In this document: in pieces, positions 23,289-31,208 of the stretch
Position numbering within the stretch: position 1 is the first letter of the stretch
Layout: every line of letters begins with the position of its first letter
NCBI GenBank assembly: GCA_016874175.1
Contig: VGUP01000010.1
Span: 1 to 35,466, forward strand
Origin: Gammaproteobacteria bacterium
GTDB taxonomy: Bacteria > Pseudomonadota > Gammaproteobacteria > Steroidobacterales > Steroidobacteraceae
Direction: 5' to 3'
Length of the DNA stretch: 35,466 nucleotides
The notes under the pieces: generated by a model
What the model was told of the DNA's origin: nothing
Seen by the model: the letters and a program-made list of their open reading frames with translations, nothing else
Database searches by the model: none
Made by a program: the position numbers and the translations under genes

Positions 23289-24569
23289 ATGCCCACCAAT
23301 GCCGATCTGGCGCGGCGTCGTACGGCGGCGATCCCGCGCGGCGTCGGCAACCTGCTGCAGGTCTACGCCGAGCATGCGAGCAATGCCGAAATTTGGGACG
23401 TCGAGGGTCGCCGCTACATCGACTTCGCGAGCGGCATCGCCGTACTCAACACCGGACACCTGCACCCGCGGGTGCAGGCCGCCGTGGCTGCGCAACTCGC
23501 CAAGTTGTCGCACACCTGCTTTCAGGTCACGCCCTACGAAAACTATGTCGTGCTCGCCGAGCGCCTCAATGAAATCGTCCCCGGCGCTGGGCCAAAGAAA
23601 ACGATATTCCTGACCACCGGCGCCGAGGCGATCGAAAACGCGGTGAAGATCGCTCGTCATCACACCAAGCGCTCGGCAGTGATCGCTTTCGGCGGCGCCT
23701 TTCACGGACGCACCCTCGCCTGCATGAGCCTGACCGGCAAAGTGCAGCCGTACAAAGCGGGCTTCGGCGCGATGCTGCCCGATGTTTTTCATGCGCCGTT
23801 CCCGATCGAATACCACGGCGTCAGCGTCGCGCAAGCACTCGCCGCTCTCGACAACCTGTTCAAGGCCGATGTCGATCCGCAACGAGTCGCGGCGATCCTC
23901 GTCGAACCCGTGCAAGGCGAAGGCGGCTTTTACATTGCACCGCCCGAGTTCCTGCAGGCCTTGCGCACGCTCTGCGATCGGCACGGCATCGTGTTCATCG
24001 TCGATGAAGTACAAACGGGCTTTGCACGCACCGGACGCATGTTTGCCATCGAGCATTCGGGCGTGGAACCCGACCTCGTCACGCTCGCCAAAAGTCTTGC
24101 GGGTGGCTTGCCGCTCGCAGCCGTGGTCGGTAAAGCCGAGATCATGGACTCGCCCGCGCCGGGCGGTCTCGGCGGCACTTATGCGGGCTCACCCCTCGGC
24201 TGCGCGGCGGGGCTCGCGGTGCTCGAGGTGATCGAGTCGGAGCAGCTCTGCGCGCGCGCCGAGCACCTTGGCGCTGCGGTGCGCGCACGGCTCGTCGATC
24301 TGCAATCGCGCTGGCCTTGCATCGGCGAGGTCCGTGGCCTCGGCGCGATGGTAGCGATGGAACTCGTCAAAGATAGACGCCCGGATGCGCCGGATGCCGA
24401 ACTGACCAAGGCACTGGTGCAAGCGGCGGGACGGCGCGGCCTCGTGCTGCTGTCCTGCGGCGTTCACGCGAACGTGATCCGCTTCTTGATGCCGCTGACG
24501 ACGCCCGATGCGATTCTCGCCGAGGGTCTCGCTATCCTCGAGGCAGCGCTCGAAGACGTCGCCGGCTGA
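23289..24569 (+). CDS. gabT: 4-aminobutyrate aminotransferase (GabT-like)
   Basis: This 426-residue class III PLP aminotransferase converts 4-aminobutyrate and 2-oxoglutarate to succinate semialdehyde and glutamate. PLP contacts are visible: GAEAIENAVK (111-120), the AFHGRT loop (137-142), Asp239 in IVDEVQTGFARTGR, and Schiff-base Lys268 in TLAKSLAGGLP. The C terminus contains FLMPLT with the preceding Arg. It fits GabT better than ArgD by length and by the FASGIAVLNTGH start. It begins 2 bp after the [2Fe-2S] gene. No succinate-semialdehyde dehydrogenase is adjacent, so related omega-amino acids are possible substrates. Confidence 0.88.
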   Translation: MPTNADLARRRTAAIPRGVGNLLQVYAEHASNAEIWDVEGRRYIDFASGIAVLNTGHLHPRVQAAVAAQLAKLSHTCFQVTPYENYVVLAERLNEIVPGAGPKKTIFLTTGAEAIENAVKIARHHTKRSAVIAFGGAFHGRTLACMSLTGKVQPYKAGFGAMLPDVFHAPFPIEYHGVSVAQALAALDNLFKADVDPQRVAAILVEPVQGEGGFYIAPPEFLQALRTLCDRHGIVFIVDEVQTGFARTGRMFAIEHSGVEPDLVTLAKSLAGGLPLAAVVGKAEIMDSPAPGGLGGTYAGSPLGCAAGLAVLEVIESEQLCARAEHLGAAVRARLVDLQSRWPCIGEVRGLGAMVAMELVKDRRPDAPDAELTKALVQAAGRRGLVLLSCGVHANVIRFLMPLTTPDAILAEGLAILEAALEDVAG

Positions 24570-24570
24570 C

Positions 24571-24882
24571 TCAGGCGCGGCCGACGTTGGTGTCGTTCGG
24601 GCTGTGGTAGTACTCGCTCTCTTCGGAGAGCTGGCGAATCAGCCGCTGCAGTTCGCCCATGCGGCCCTCGGCCGTGCTCACCGGCATGCAATCGAGACAG
24701 CGCGGATCGTTGCAGGGCTGGCGCGAGTACAGCCAATACTGAATCGCCCCGGCGAGCAGCCCATCGGCGATATCCCAGAGATCCGCCTCCTTGTCGCGAT
24801 CGGCGAGCTGATTGCCGAGGTTCACGGCGTCGGTGAAGGCCGCATCGAACCCGTTGGTCGCTTCGGGATAGTCCTTTTCCAT
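24571..24882 (-). CDS. Hypothetical protein with CX4CX2C motif
   Basis: I do not recognise this 103-residue protein. It begins with acidic and amphipathic helices, followed by an aromatic LLAGAIQYWLYSRQ stretch, then PCNDPRCLDCMP with three Cys as CX4CX2C, and a Glu-rich helical end. Three close Cys could bind zinc or an Fe-S cluster with an outside ligand, but this is only a possibility. There is no signal peptide or clear membrane helix. It ends 1 bp from the convergent gabT stop, so the two 3' ends are unusually tight. The ATG is at 24882. Confidence 0.65.
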   Translation of the reverse strand: MEKDYPEATNGFDAAFTDAVNLGNQLADRDKEADLWDIADGLLAGAIQYWLYSRQPCNDPRCLDCMPVSTAEGRMGELQRLIRQLSEESEYYHSPNDTNVGRA

Positions 24883-25064
24883 GACGGAATCTTAGCCGAT
24901 CGAAACCCCGACCAACGCGCGACCCGACTCGGTTCCCGCAGAGAGCGGCCAAGCCCGTCGACAGGGGCCCTAGGGGAAAAATAAAACTTTGTTGCGCAGA
25001 TATTACTGAGATTTAACGTACAACAATCCAACCACGCATTAGTCTTCTGCTAGCGTCCTAAAGG
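24883..25064. other. AT-richer intergenic spacer upstream of the AraC-type gene
   Basis: This is the largest gene-free stretch in the window. Bases from about 24975 to 25025 are clearly richer in A and T than their surroundings. TTGTTG (24989-24994) and TTTAAC (25012-25017) are 17 nt apart and could form a weak plus-strand promoter for the regulator. I see no RNA gene or ORF of interest in it. Confidence 0.35.
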
Positions 25065-25087
25065 TACCAATCATAGAATGATTGGTA
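25065..25087. promoter_or_regulatory. Perfect 10-bp inverted repeat across the regulator start
   Basis: TACCAATCAT (25065-25074) and ATGATTGGTA (25078-25087) are perfect inverted copies around the 3-nt centre AGA. The right arm contains the first possible ATG of the AraC-type gene (25078). Such a site could be an operator for autoregulation, or as RNA a small hairpin hiding the start codon. Confidence 0.6.
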
Positions 25088-25521
25088 GAAGCGTCGCAGA
25101 GATGATGCCCAAGACCGAACAGCATACCGGTACGCGCGCAATCGAATTGCCCGAACCGCCAGCCGACAAGCTGAACGTGCTCCCGCCGCACTCGCGGGTG
25201 CTCGACGCGGCCGCCTTTGTCCGCGACCATTTTCACGAGAAGTTTCCCGCCCGCGATATCGCCGCCCACTGCGGACTCAGCCGGTTTCAGTTCAGCCGCA
25301 ACTTTCACGCGGTCTTTGGCATCACCTTCCGCGAATATTTGCTTCGTTATCGGATCCGCGCCGCTTGCGAACGCCTGCTGGCGGGCGACATGCCCGTGAC
25401 CGAGATTGCCTTTGCCGTGGGCTTTCACGACGGCTCGTACTTCGCCCGCATGTTCCTTCGCTACACCGGGGTCCTGCCCTCGCAGTATGCTCGGGCGCAT
25501 GCCGCCCAGCCCCGAGCCTGA
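25078..25521 (+). CDS. AraC-family regulator, DNA-binding domain only
   Basis: The 147-residue protein consists of an AraC/XylS DNA-binding domain with a roughly 40-residue leader. The first helix-turn-helix is at about 56-95 (ARDIAAHCGLSRFQFSRNF, FREYLLRYRI). The second is at about 105-137 (MPVTEIAFAVGFHDGSYFARMFLRYTGVLPSQY). No sugar- or effector-binding domain is present, so it resembles short MarA/SoxS-type regulators whose activity follows protein level. The start is ATG 25078, inside a palindrome, or ATG 25102/25105. It overlaps the next gene by 23 nt and may control that oxidoreductase-ABC-HAD chain. Confidence 0.9.
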   Translation: MIGRSVAEMMPKTEQHTGTRAIELPEPPADKLNVLPPHSRVLDAAAFVRDHFHEKFPARDIAAHCGLSRFQFSRNFHAVFGITFREYLLRYRIRAACERLLAGDMPVTEIAFAVGFHDGSYFARMFLRYTGVLPSQYARAHAAQPRA

Positions 25522-26581
25522 CCACACGCTACGCCGCGCTTGGCGCCTCACCCAAGCCGGATCCCTCGCCCGTCTCAAGCTGATCGAAGAGTCGCTGCCG
25601 CCACCCGCAACCGGCGAGGTGCAGGTGGAGGTCGAAGCCATTGGCGTCAATTTCGCCGATGTGTTTGCCTGCCTCGGGCTCTACTCCGCCACCCCAAAAG
25701 GCAGCTTTGTGCCCGGACTCGAATGCGCCGGGCGTGTCCGTCGCTTGGGCAGCGGCGTGACTGGCTGGCAGGAAGGCGATGCCGTCATCGTGCTGACCCG
25801 CTTCGGCGGTTACACGACCCACCTGAATGTCGATGCGCGGACCCTCTGGCCGATCCCTGCGGGCTGGACCTTCGAAGAGGCCGCAGCGTATCCCGTGCAA
25901 GCCCTCACCGCTTGGTACGGGCTGCTGCCCTTGGGCAACGCGCGAGCAGGATCCGCGGTGCTCGTGCAATCGGCGGCCGGCGGTGTCGGACTCAACGCCC
26001 TGCATGCCCTGCAGCGCATCGGCGCACCGCCGGTGGCCGTGGTCGGCTCGGCCGGTAAACGCGATTGGCTGATCGATCGCTTCGGTCTCGATCCCGCAAC
26101 CGTGGTCGTTCGCGACCCCGGGCTCGCCGCGGCACTCGATGCCGCGCTCGCGCACCTTGGCAAACCTGGCTTCGATGTGGTGCTCGATGCCGTGTATGGC
26201 GCGGGCTTCCGGCTTGCCTTCGAGCGCCTCGCACCAGAAGGACGCTACGTGCTCTATGGCGCCGCCGATTTCATGGATGGTGGGCGTCGACCGAATTTTC
26301 TCAAGCTCGCTTGGCGCTATCTGCGTCGCCCACGGCTCGATCCGCTGGCGATGATTCCGCAGAACCACGGTTTTCTGGCCTTCAATTTGATCTGGCTGTG
26401 GGAGCAAGCCGACCGCTTGCCCGAATCGATGCGCGCGACGCTCGCGCTGATTGTCGAACGCCCGCACATCGGGGCGACCTATCGCTTCGATGAGGCCCAT
26501 GCAGCGTTGGCTGCGATACAGTCTGGTCACACTACGGGCAAGCTCATCCTGCGCAGCAAGTTACAATCTGCCGATGGCTGA
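25499..26581 (+). CDS. Medium-chain dehydrogenase/quinone reductase, VAT1-like
   Basis: This 360-residue NAD(P)H-dependent oxidoreductase belongs to the zinc-free MDR branch. The catalytic half begins with GVNFADVFACLGLY (about 43-56). The nucleotide-binding half has VLVQSAAGGVGLNALHAL (about 157-174) in place of the usual GxGxxG. It also has a VAT1-like RNFLKLAWR/NHGFLAFNL region and the usual GKLIL end. No structural zinc Cys cluster is seen. The start is ATG 25499; ATG 25487 would add four residues. It is overlapped on both sides (AraC gene 23 nt, ABC gene 8 nt), which points to one operon. The substrate is unknown; quinones or reactive enones are typical. Confidence 0.88.
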   Translation: MPPSPEPDHTLRRAWRLTQAGSLARLKLIEESLPPPATGEVQVEVEAIGVNFADVFACLGLYSATPKGSFVPGLECAGRVRRLGSGVTGWQEGDAVIVLTRFGGYTTHLNVDARTLWPIPAGWTFEEAAAYPVQALTAWYGLLPLGNARAGSAVLVQSAAGGVGLNALHALQRIGAPPVAVVGSAGKRDWLIDRFGLDPATVVVRDPGLAAALDAALAHLGKPGFDVVLDAVYGAGFRLAFERLAPEGRYVLYGAADFMDGGRRPNFLKLAWRYLRRPRLDPLAMIPQNHGFLAFNLIWLWEQADRLPESMRATLALIVERPHIGATYRFDEAHAALAAIQSGHTTGKLILRSKLQSADG

Positions 26582-28376
26582 TGCTTCACTGCCGGAACGC
26601 CCGAAAAGCAAATCCGTAAAACCGCTGGTCTCATTGTGGCCTTACCTCAAACCCCACCGCGGCGTACTCGCTTGGGCCATGGTGGCCTTGCTGCTCGCCT
26701 CGGGCTCCATGCTGGCCTTGCCAGTCGCGCTCTCGAAGCTCGTCGACAAAGGCATGAGCGCCGGCAGCGCCGAGACGGTCAACATCTATTTCGTCGCCTT
26801 TCTCGGCGTGGCAGTGCTGTTCGGCGCCTTCGCCGCGATGCGCTTTTATCTCGTGACTTGGCTCGGCGAGCGCGTGGTGGCGGACATTCGTGCCGCGACC
26901 TATCGCAATGTCATACGCATGGACCCTCAATTCTTTGAGGTGACGCGTACCGGCGAAGTGCTCTCACGCCTCACCACCGACACCACGCTCGTGCAATCGA
27001 TCTCGGGCGTCGGCATTTCGATCGCCCTGCGCTCGACCATCAATTTGCTCGGCTCCATCGTCATGATGGGAGTCACCAGCCTGAAACTGCTCGGTCTCAT
27101 GCTGATCGCGATGCCAGCGGTGATCGTCCCGGTCATTTTTTTGGGTCGCAAGCTGCGTAAACTGTCGCGCTCATCGCAAGATCGCATCGCCGACACCAGC
27201 GGTCTCGCGGGCGAAACACTGAACGCCATCCAGACGGTACAGGCGTTCACGCTCGAGGCGCTCAATACACGTCGTTACGATCAGGCCGTCGAAGCCTCCT
27301 TCGATGTGGCAGTGGTGCGCACGCGCGTCCGCGCCTGGCTCACGGCGCTCTCGACCACGCTGGTGGTCGCGGCGATCACCATCGTGCTCTGGTTCGGTGC
27401 GCATCAGGTGCTCTCCAAAGAAATGTCGGGGGGCGGGCTCGTGCAGTTCCTGTTGTTCGCGGTGTATGCGGGTGTCGCGGCCGCCTCGCTGAGCGAAATG
27501 TGGAGCGAAGTGCAGCGCGCAGCCGGTGCCATGGAACGCCTCGTCGAACTGCAACAGGCGACGCCGGCCATCGTTGCGCCCGCCCAGCCGCAGCCCCTAC
27601 CCGCCGTGCAACCGGGCGCCAAGGCGGGCCATGTACGCTTCGAGCACGTGCGTTTTCATTACCCCTCGCGGCCCGAGACCCCGGCGCTCGATGATTTCTC
27701 GTTGGCGATCGCCCCGGGCGAAACCGTCGCCTTCGTCGGCCCTTCGGGTGCGGGCAAGAGCACCACCTTCCAATTGCTGCTGCGGTTCTACGACCCGCAG
27801 TCCGGTCAGGTGATCCTCGATGACGTCGACATCGCCCGCGCCGATCCGCTCGTGGTGCGTCAAAGAATCGGGCTCGTCCCGCAAGATACCGTGCTCTTCG
27901 GCACCAGCGCGCGCGAGAACATCCGCTACGGACGGCCGGATGCGACCGATGCGGAGGTCGAAGCGGCGGCGCGCGCCGCGGCCGCTCACGATTTCATCAC
28001 GGCCTTACCACAGGGCTATGAGACCTTCCTCGGTGAGCGCGGCACGCGGCTCTCGGGTGGTCAGCGCCAGCGCATCGCCATCGCCCGCGCTATCCTCAAA
28101 AATCCGCCGTTGTTGTTGCTCGATGAGGCGACGAGCGCACTCGATGCCGAAAGCGAGCGCGTGGTGCAAGAGGCTCTCGAGCGACTGATGGCAACCCGCA
28201 CCACCATCATCATCGCGCACCGCTTGGCGACGGTGCTCAAGGCCGATCGCATCATCGTCATGGATCACGGCCGCATCATCGCGAGCGGTCGCCACGAAGA
28301 ACTGATCGCCGCGAACCCGCTCTATGCGCGGCTCGCCGCGCTGCAATTTACCGACGGACCTGCCGCCGCCGCATGA
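26574..28376 (+). CDS. ABC exporter, fused membrane and ATPase domains (MsbA-like)
   Basis: This 600-residue half-transporter acts as a homodimer in the inner membrane. It has six hydrophobic segments in residues about 30-320 and an ATPase domain from about 350. The Walker A loop GPSGAGKST starts at Gly389, the signature LSGGQ is at 493-497, Walker B is LLLLDEATSALD, and the H-loop is IIIAHRL. The family includes lipid A flippase MsbA and multidrug exporters. MsbA itself is usually linked to lpxK, which is not here, so lipid or drug export under the AraC-type regulator is the more cautious reading. It overlaps the MDR gene by 8 nt and the HAD gene by 4 nt. Confidence 0.93.
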   Translation: MADASLPERPKSKSVKPLVSLWPYLKPHRGVLAWAMVALLLASGSMLALPVALSKLVDKGMSAGSAETVNIYFVAFLGVAVLFGAFAAMRFYLVTWLGERVVADIRAATYRNVIRMDPQFFEVTRTGEVLSRLTTDTTLVQSISGVGISIALRSTINLLGSIVMMGVTSLKLLGLMLIAMPAVIVPVIFLGRKLRKLSRSSQDRIADTSGLAGETLNAIQTVQAFTLEALNTRRYDQAVEASFDVAVVRTRVRAWLTALSTTLVVAAITIVLWFGAHQVLSKEMSGGGLVQFLLFAVYAGVAAASLSEMWSEVQRAAGAMERLVELQQATPAIVAPAQPQPLPAVQPGAKAGHVRFEHVRFHYPSRPETPALDDFSLAIAPGETVAFVGPSGAGKSTTFQLLLRFYDPQSGQVILDDVDIARADPLVVRQRIGLVPQDTVLFGTSARENIRYGRPDATDAEVEAAARAAAAHDFITALPQGYETFLGERGTRLSGGQRQRIAIARAILKNPPLLLLDEATSALDAESERVVQEALERLMATRTTIIIAHRLATVLKADRIIVMDHGRIIASGRHEELIAANPLYARLAALQFTDGPAAAA

Positions 28377-29041
28377 CGCCGCGGGCGATTCTGTTCGACT
28401 TCGACGGCACGCTGGTCGACTCGGCGCGCAGCATCCTCACAGGTCTTGGTCGCGCGCTGGAGAGCGAAGGGGTGACACCCGTCATTCCTCTGTCGCCGAG
28501 CCTCATCGGGCCGCCCCTACCACGGACGCTCGCGACGCTCGCCGGCTCGGGCGAACCCGCGTTGATCGAACGACTGGCAGCCGCCTTCCGCTCGTACTAC
28601 GACACGACGGGTTACCGCGAAACCGAAGTCTATGCCGGCGTCAGCGACATGCTGGCGAGCCTCGCCCGTGAGGGCCGCGCGCTCTACATCGTCACCAACA
28701 AGCGCATCAAACCGACGCGGCTCATCATCGATCATCTCGGATGGAGTGCGCATTTTCGCGGCATCCATGCGCTCGATGGCCTCGACCCGCCGACCGTCAA
28801 TAAAACTGCACTGGTGCGCGAAGTGCTGCAGCGCGAATCTTTGACGAGCACGCAAACCTGGATGGTCGGCGACTCGGCCGAGGACCGGCAGGCCGCCGAG
28901 GGCAACGGGCTCGATTTTTTGGCCGCCACCTGGGGTTATGGCGCCGCGGCGGCAGATCAAAAAAATCTTGCTGCACAGCTCGCCAGTCCGCTCGAGCTGC
29001 TGCAGCGTATCAGAGCTTACGCGGCCGGACGCACGCCCTGA
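28373..29041 (+). CDS. HAD-superfamily phosphatase, phosphoglycolate phosphatase-like
   Basis: The 222-residue protein has all four HAD motifs: DFDGTLVDS at 9-17 (nucleophile Asp9), IVTNKR as the Thr motif at about 107-112, a Lys in the NKTAL region, and VGDSAEDRQAA near residue 166 for Mg binding. The cap between motifs 1 and 2 is the helical type of the Gph/PgmB group. The likely substrate is a small phosphate ester such as 2-phosphoglycolate. It shares ATGA with the ABC transporter gene and closes the operon, followed 21 bp later by a convergent gene. Confidence 0.9.
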   Translation: MTPRAILFDFDGTLVDSARSILTGLGRALESEGVTPVIPLSPSLIGPPLPRTLATLAGSGEPALIERLAAAFRSYYDTTGYRETEVYAGVSDMLASLAREGRALYIVTNKRIKPTRLIIDHLGWSAHFRGIHALDGLDPPTVNKTALVREVLQRESLTSTQTWMVGDSAEDRQAAEGNGLDFLAATWGYGAAAADQKNLAAQLASPLELLQRIRAYAAGRTP

Positions 29042-29062
29042 CTGACGCGCCGGCGTGTCCGC

Positions 29063-29824
29063 TCAGAGCCTCATGCCGCCGTCGACATCGACACAGCGAC
29101 CCGTGAAGAAATCGTTTTCGACGATGAACACCGCCGTCGCCGCAATCTCGGCGGCATCGCCCAAGCGCCGCAACGGAACCTGCGCCGTCATTTTCTCGAG
29201 AATCTCCGGCCGCATGGCCGAGAGAATGTCAGTGCGCGTGTAGCCCGGAGCGATGGCGCCCGTGCGGATGCCGTAGCGCGCGAGTTCCTTGCCCCACACT
29301 TCGGCCATCGCCGCCACGCCCGCTTTGGCCGCGCTGTAGTTGGTCTGGCCTGCATTGCCGTAACGCGACACGCTCGAGATGTTGATGATCACGCCACCCT
29401 TGCCGCGCTTGATCATGCGCTCGGCGGCTTCACGACCACAAAGAAATACGCCAGTGAGATTGATGTCGATAACCGCCTGCCACTGATCGAGGGTCATCTT
29501 GCCGGTGACCGCGCCGTCCTTGACCTTGATCAACAGCCCATCCTTGACGATGCCGGCATTGTTGACGAGCACATCGACACCACCAAAATCGGCTGCGACT
29601 GCATCCATGCCGGCCACCACCGCAGCCTCTTGCGTGACGTTGACGACGTAGCCCCGGGCTTTCACGCCCTTGGCCTCGCAGAGCCGCACGGTCTCATCGA
29701 GATCGGCCTGATTGAGATCGAACAGCGCGACATTTGCGCCACGCGCTGCAAATGCGCGTGCCATGTCGCGACCGATACCGCGTCCGCCGCCCGTCACCAC
29801 TACCGTGCTGCCCTGGATCTGCAT
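29063..29824 (-). CDS. FabG-like short-chain dehydrogenase/reductase
   Basis: This 253-residue classical SDR has a cofactor loop TGGGRGIG at 11-18, NNAG at 88-91, and a catalytic Ser150, Tyr163 and Lys167 (YSAAK). The end FFTGRCVDVDGGMRL is like FabG. Compared with FabG, the region after NNAG has a small insertion (LLIKVKDGAVTGKMTL). It may reduce 3-oxoacyl-ACP or 3-oxoacyl-CoA, or another keto substrate. It stands alone, not with other fatty-acid-synthesis genes, so it is more likely an accessory paralogue than the essential fabG. The start is ATG 29824, with a repeat-rich leader region upstream. Confidence 0.9.
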   Translation of the reverse strand: MQIQGSTVVVTGGGRGIGRDMARAFAARGANVALFDLNQADLDETVRLCEAKGVKARGYVVNVTQEAAVVAGMDAVAADFGGVDVLVNNAGIVKDGLLIKVKDGAVTGKMTLDQWQAVIDINLTGVFLCGREAAERMIKRGKGGVIINISSVSRYGNAGQTNYSAAKAGVAAMAEVWGKELARYGIRTGAIAPGYTRTDILSAMRPEILEKMTAQVPLRRLGDAAEIAATAVFIVENDFFTGRCVDVDGGMRL

Positions 29825-29846
29825 GTCGAACTCCGTGAAAAATCGG

Positions 29847-29958
29847 TTACGGCGTCGTAAGCCGTTACGGCATCATAATAGGCCGCGATAGGCCGCGATA
29901 GGCCGCGTGCCCTGCCGCGCGACCTGCCGCGCGACCTGCCGTGCGACCTGCCGTGCGA
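29847..29958. repeat. Three adjoining short tandem arrays in a divergent spacer
   Basis: Three different tandem arrays stand side by side. An imperfect 18-bp pair occupies 29847-29882. Three exact copies of the 10-bp ATAGGCCGCG occupy 29878-29907. Four copies of a 12-bp unit (CCTGCCGCGCGA twice, CCTGCCGTGCGA twice) occupy 29911-29958, followed by a partial fifth. They lie between the divergent FabG-like and GNAT genes, where both promoters should be. There are no unique spacers, so this is not a CRISPR array. Confidence 0.92.
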
Positions 29959-29989
29959 CCTGCTCGACTGCGTAGACCCCGGAGACGCC

Positions 29990-30511
29990 ATGCTCAAACT
30001 GCGACCCGCTCGCCACGACGACGCTACCACCCTGCTCGAACTGATTCGCGAGCTGGCCGATTACGAAAAGCTGCTCGATCAGGTGGACGCCACGGCGCCC
30101 GCGCTCGCGCAAGCCTTATTCGGCGCGAACCCGCGGGTCTTCAGCGACGTTGCCGAATGGACTAAGCAAGGCAAAACCACGGTCGCAGGATTCGCGCTGT
30201 GGTTCTACAACTTCTCCACCTTTCGCGGACGGCATGGCATTTATCTCGAAGATCTCTTCGTGCGCCCGGAATTTCGTGGTCATGGGATTGGCAAGGCGCT
30301 GCTGTCCAATCTCGCCAAACGCTGCGTCGATGAGCAGCTGACGCGTCTTGAATGGGCCGTGCTCGATTGGAACACCCCAGCGCGACAGTTCTATGAATCG
30401 CTGGGTGCGCAGGCACTTACCGAGTGGGTACCGCATCGCGTCACGGGCGCAGCGCTGCCAAAGCTCGCCTATCCAGCGACTCACGCAGAGCAAGCGCCGC
30501 CTCGACAGTGA
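29990..30511 (+). CDS. GNAT N-acetyltransferase
   Basis: The 173-residue protein begins LKLRPARHDDATTLLELIRELADYEKL, typical of the diamine/thialysine acetyltransferase-like GNAT group. It contains the acetyl-CoA-binding segment LFVRPEFRGHGIGKALL (about 90-106), followed by LEWAVLDWNTPARQFYESLGA. The family acetylates polyamines or amino compounds; the exact substrate is unclear. The ATG at 29990 has a GGAG about 7 nt upstream, directly after the tandem repeats. Its 3' end overlaps the convergent Nudix gene by 71 nt. Confidence 0.9.
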   Translation: MLKLRPARHDDATTLLELIRELADYEKLLDQVDATAPALAQALFGANPRVFSDVAEWTKQGKTTVAGFALWFYNFSTFRGRHGIYLEDLFVRPEFRGHGIGKALLSNLAKRCVDEQLTRLEWAVLDWNTPARQFYESLGAQALTEWVPHRVTGAALPKLAYPATHAEQAPPRQ

Positions 30512-31208
30512 ACTCGCCGCCCGCCAAGGCCACTTCGACCTCGGCGATCGACAGACAAAGAAATTTGCTGACTTCGCCATCGCGACCGATGGGTACAAAG
30601 TCCAGCGGCAACTCGAGATCGGCCACGATCACGAGTTCATCATGCATGCCGAAGGTAGTCTCGCGAAGACTGCGGATGATCATCCCCGGAAAATCGATGC
30701 GGCGCGCAAGCCCGACCGGCACCCCCGCCTCTTCCCACGCTTCGCGCAACGCGGTGCGCCGCGCCGACTCGCCAGCCGACACGCCGCCTGCCGCAAGATT
30801 GTCGAGCTTGCCGGGATCGGCCCGCTTCAGTTCACTGCGGCGCGCCACCCACACTCGACCATCGGCGCGATAGCCATTAACGTGCACGGCGCGGTTTTGC
30901 AGACCCAAGGTACGAAAGGCGCCGCGCTCGCAACGCGCGATTTCCGCGCCGTCCTGATCGAGCACGGCTGACAACTCGTTACGCCAGTCGGCGATCAGCC
31001 CCTTGCGGTGCAGGCCCTGCGCCACCTGTTGCAAGGCGCGGCTACGCGCCGAGCGCGCGACGCCGGGTTCGCTCAAGCGCAAGCCGAGATCAGCCGCTTC
31101 GATCCCCGGCAAGTCAGCGAGCATCCGCGCGACATCGCGACGGACGCGACCGCGAATGGCACCACCCAACCAGAACGGGACGTACGACGAGGGCGCTGGG
31201 TCGACCAT
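30441..31208 (-). CDS. DUF4743-Nudix hydrolase
   Basis: The 255-residue protein has an N-terminal DUF4743-like region (residues about 5-105, YVPFWLGGAIRGRVRRDV through AFRTLGLQNRAVHVNGY) and a Nudix domain. The Nudix box at 141-163 fits GX5EX7REUXEEXGU exactly (G-GVSAG-E, REAWEEAGV). Plant and yeast relatives with this layout hydrolyse damaged (oxo- and oxy-) thiamine diphosphate, so metabolite repair is the best guess. ATG 31208 overlaps the hydrolase stop (TGATG), so the two are coupled. The 3' end overlaps the convergent GNAT gene. Confidence 0.87.
   Translation of the reverse strand: MVDPAPSSYVPFWLGGAIRGRVRRDVARMLADLPGIEAADLGLRLSEPGVARSARSRALQQVAQGLHRKGLIADWRNELSAVLDQDGAEIARCERGAFRTLGLQNRAVHVNGYRADGRVWVARRSELKRADPGKLDNLAAGGVSAGESARRTALREAWEEAGVPVGLARRIDFPGMIIRSLRETTFGMHDELVIVADLELPLDFVPIGRDGEVSKFLCLSIAEVEVALAGGEFTVEAALALRESLDRRALAALRP

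Noticed and set aside
24989-25020. Possible small RNA or origin in the AT-rich spacer
   Set aside because: No repeated DnaA-box-like sites and no terminator-like hairpin were found; AT content alone is not enough.
29044-29059. Bidirectional terminator between the HAD and SDR genes
   Set aside because: A short imperfect GC palindrome is present, but no T-tract follows on either strand.
29878-29958. CRISPR-like array
   Set aside because: Units are 10-12 bp, contiguous and without unique spacers; no cas gene is near.
29800-30112. Two minus-strand ORFs rich in repeated SHGRSRGR or VARQVARQ
   Set aside because: Their repeats are translations of the intergenic tandem DNA arrays and they show no independent coding evidence.
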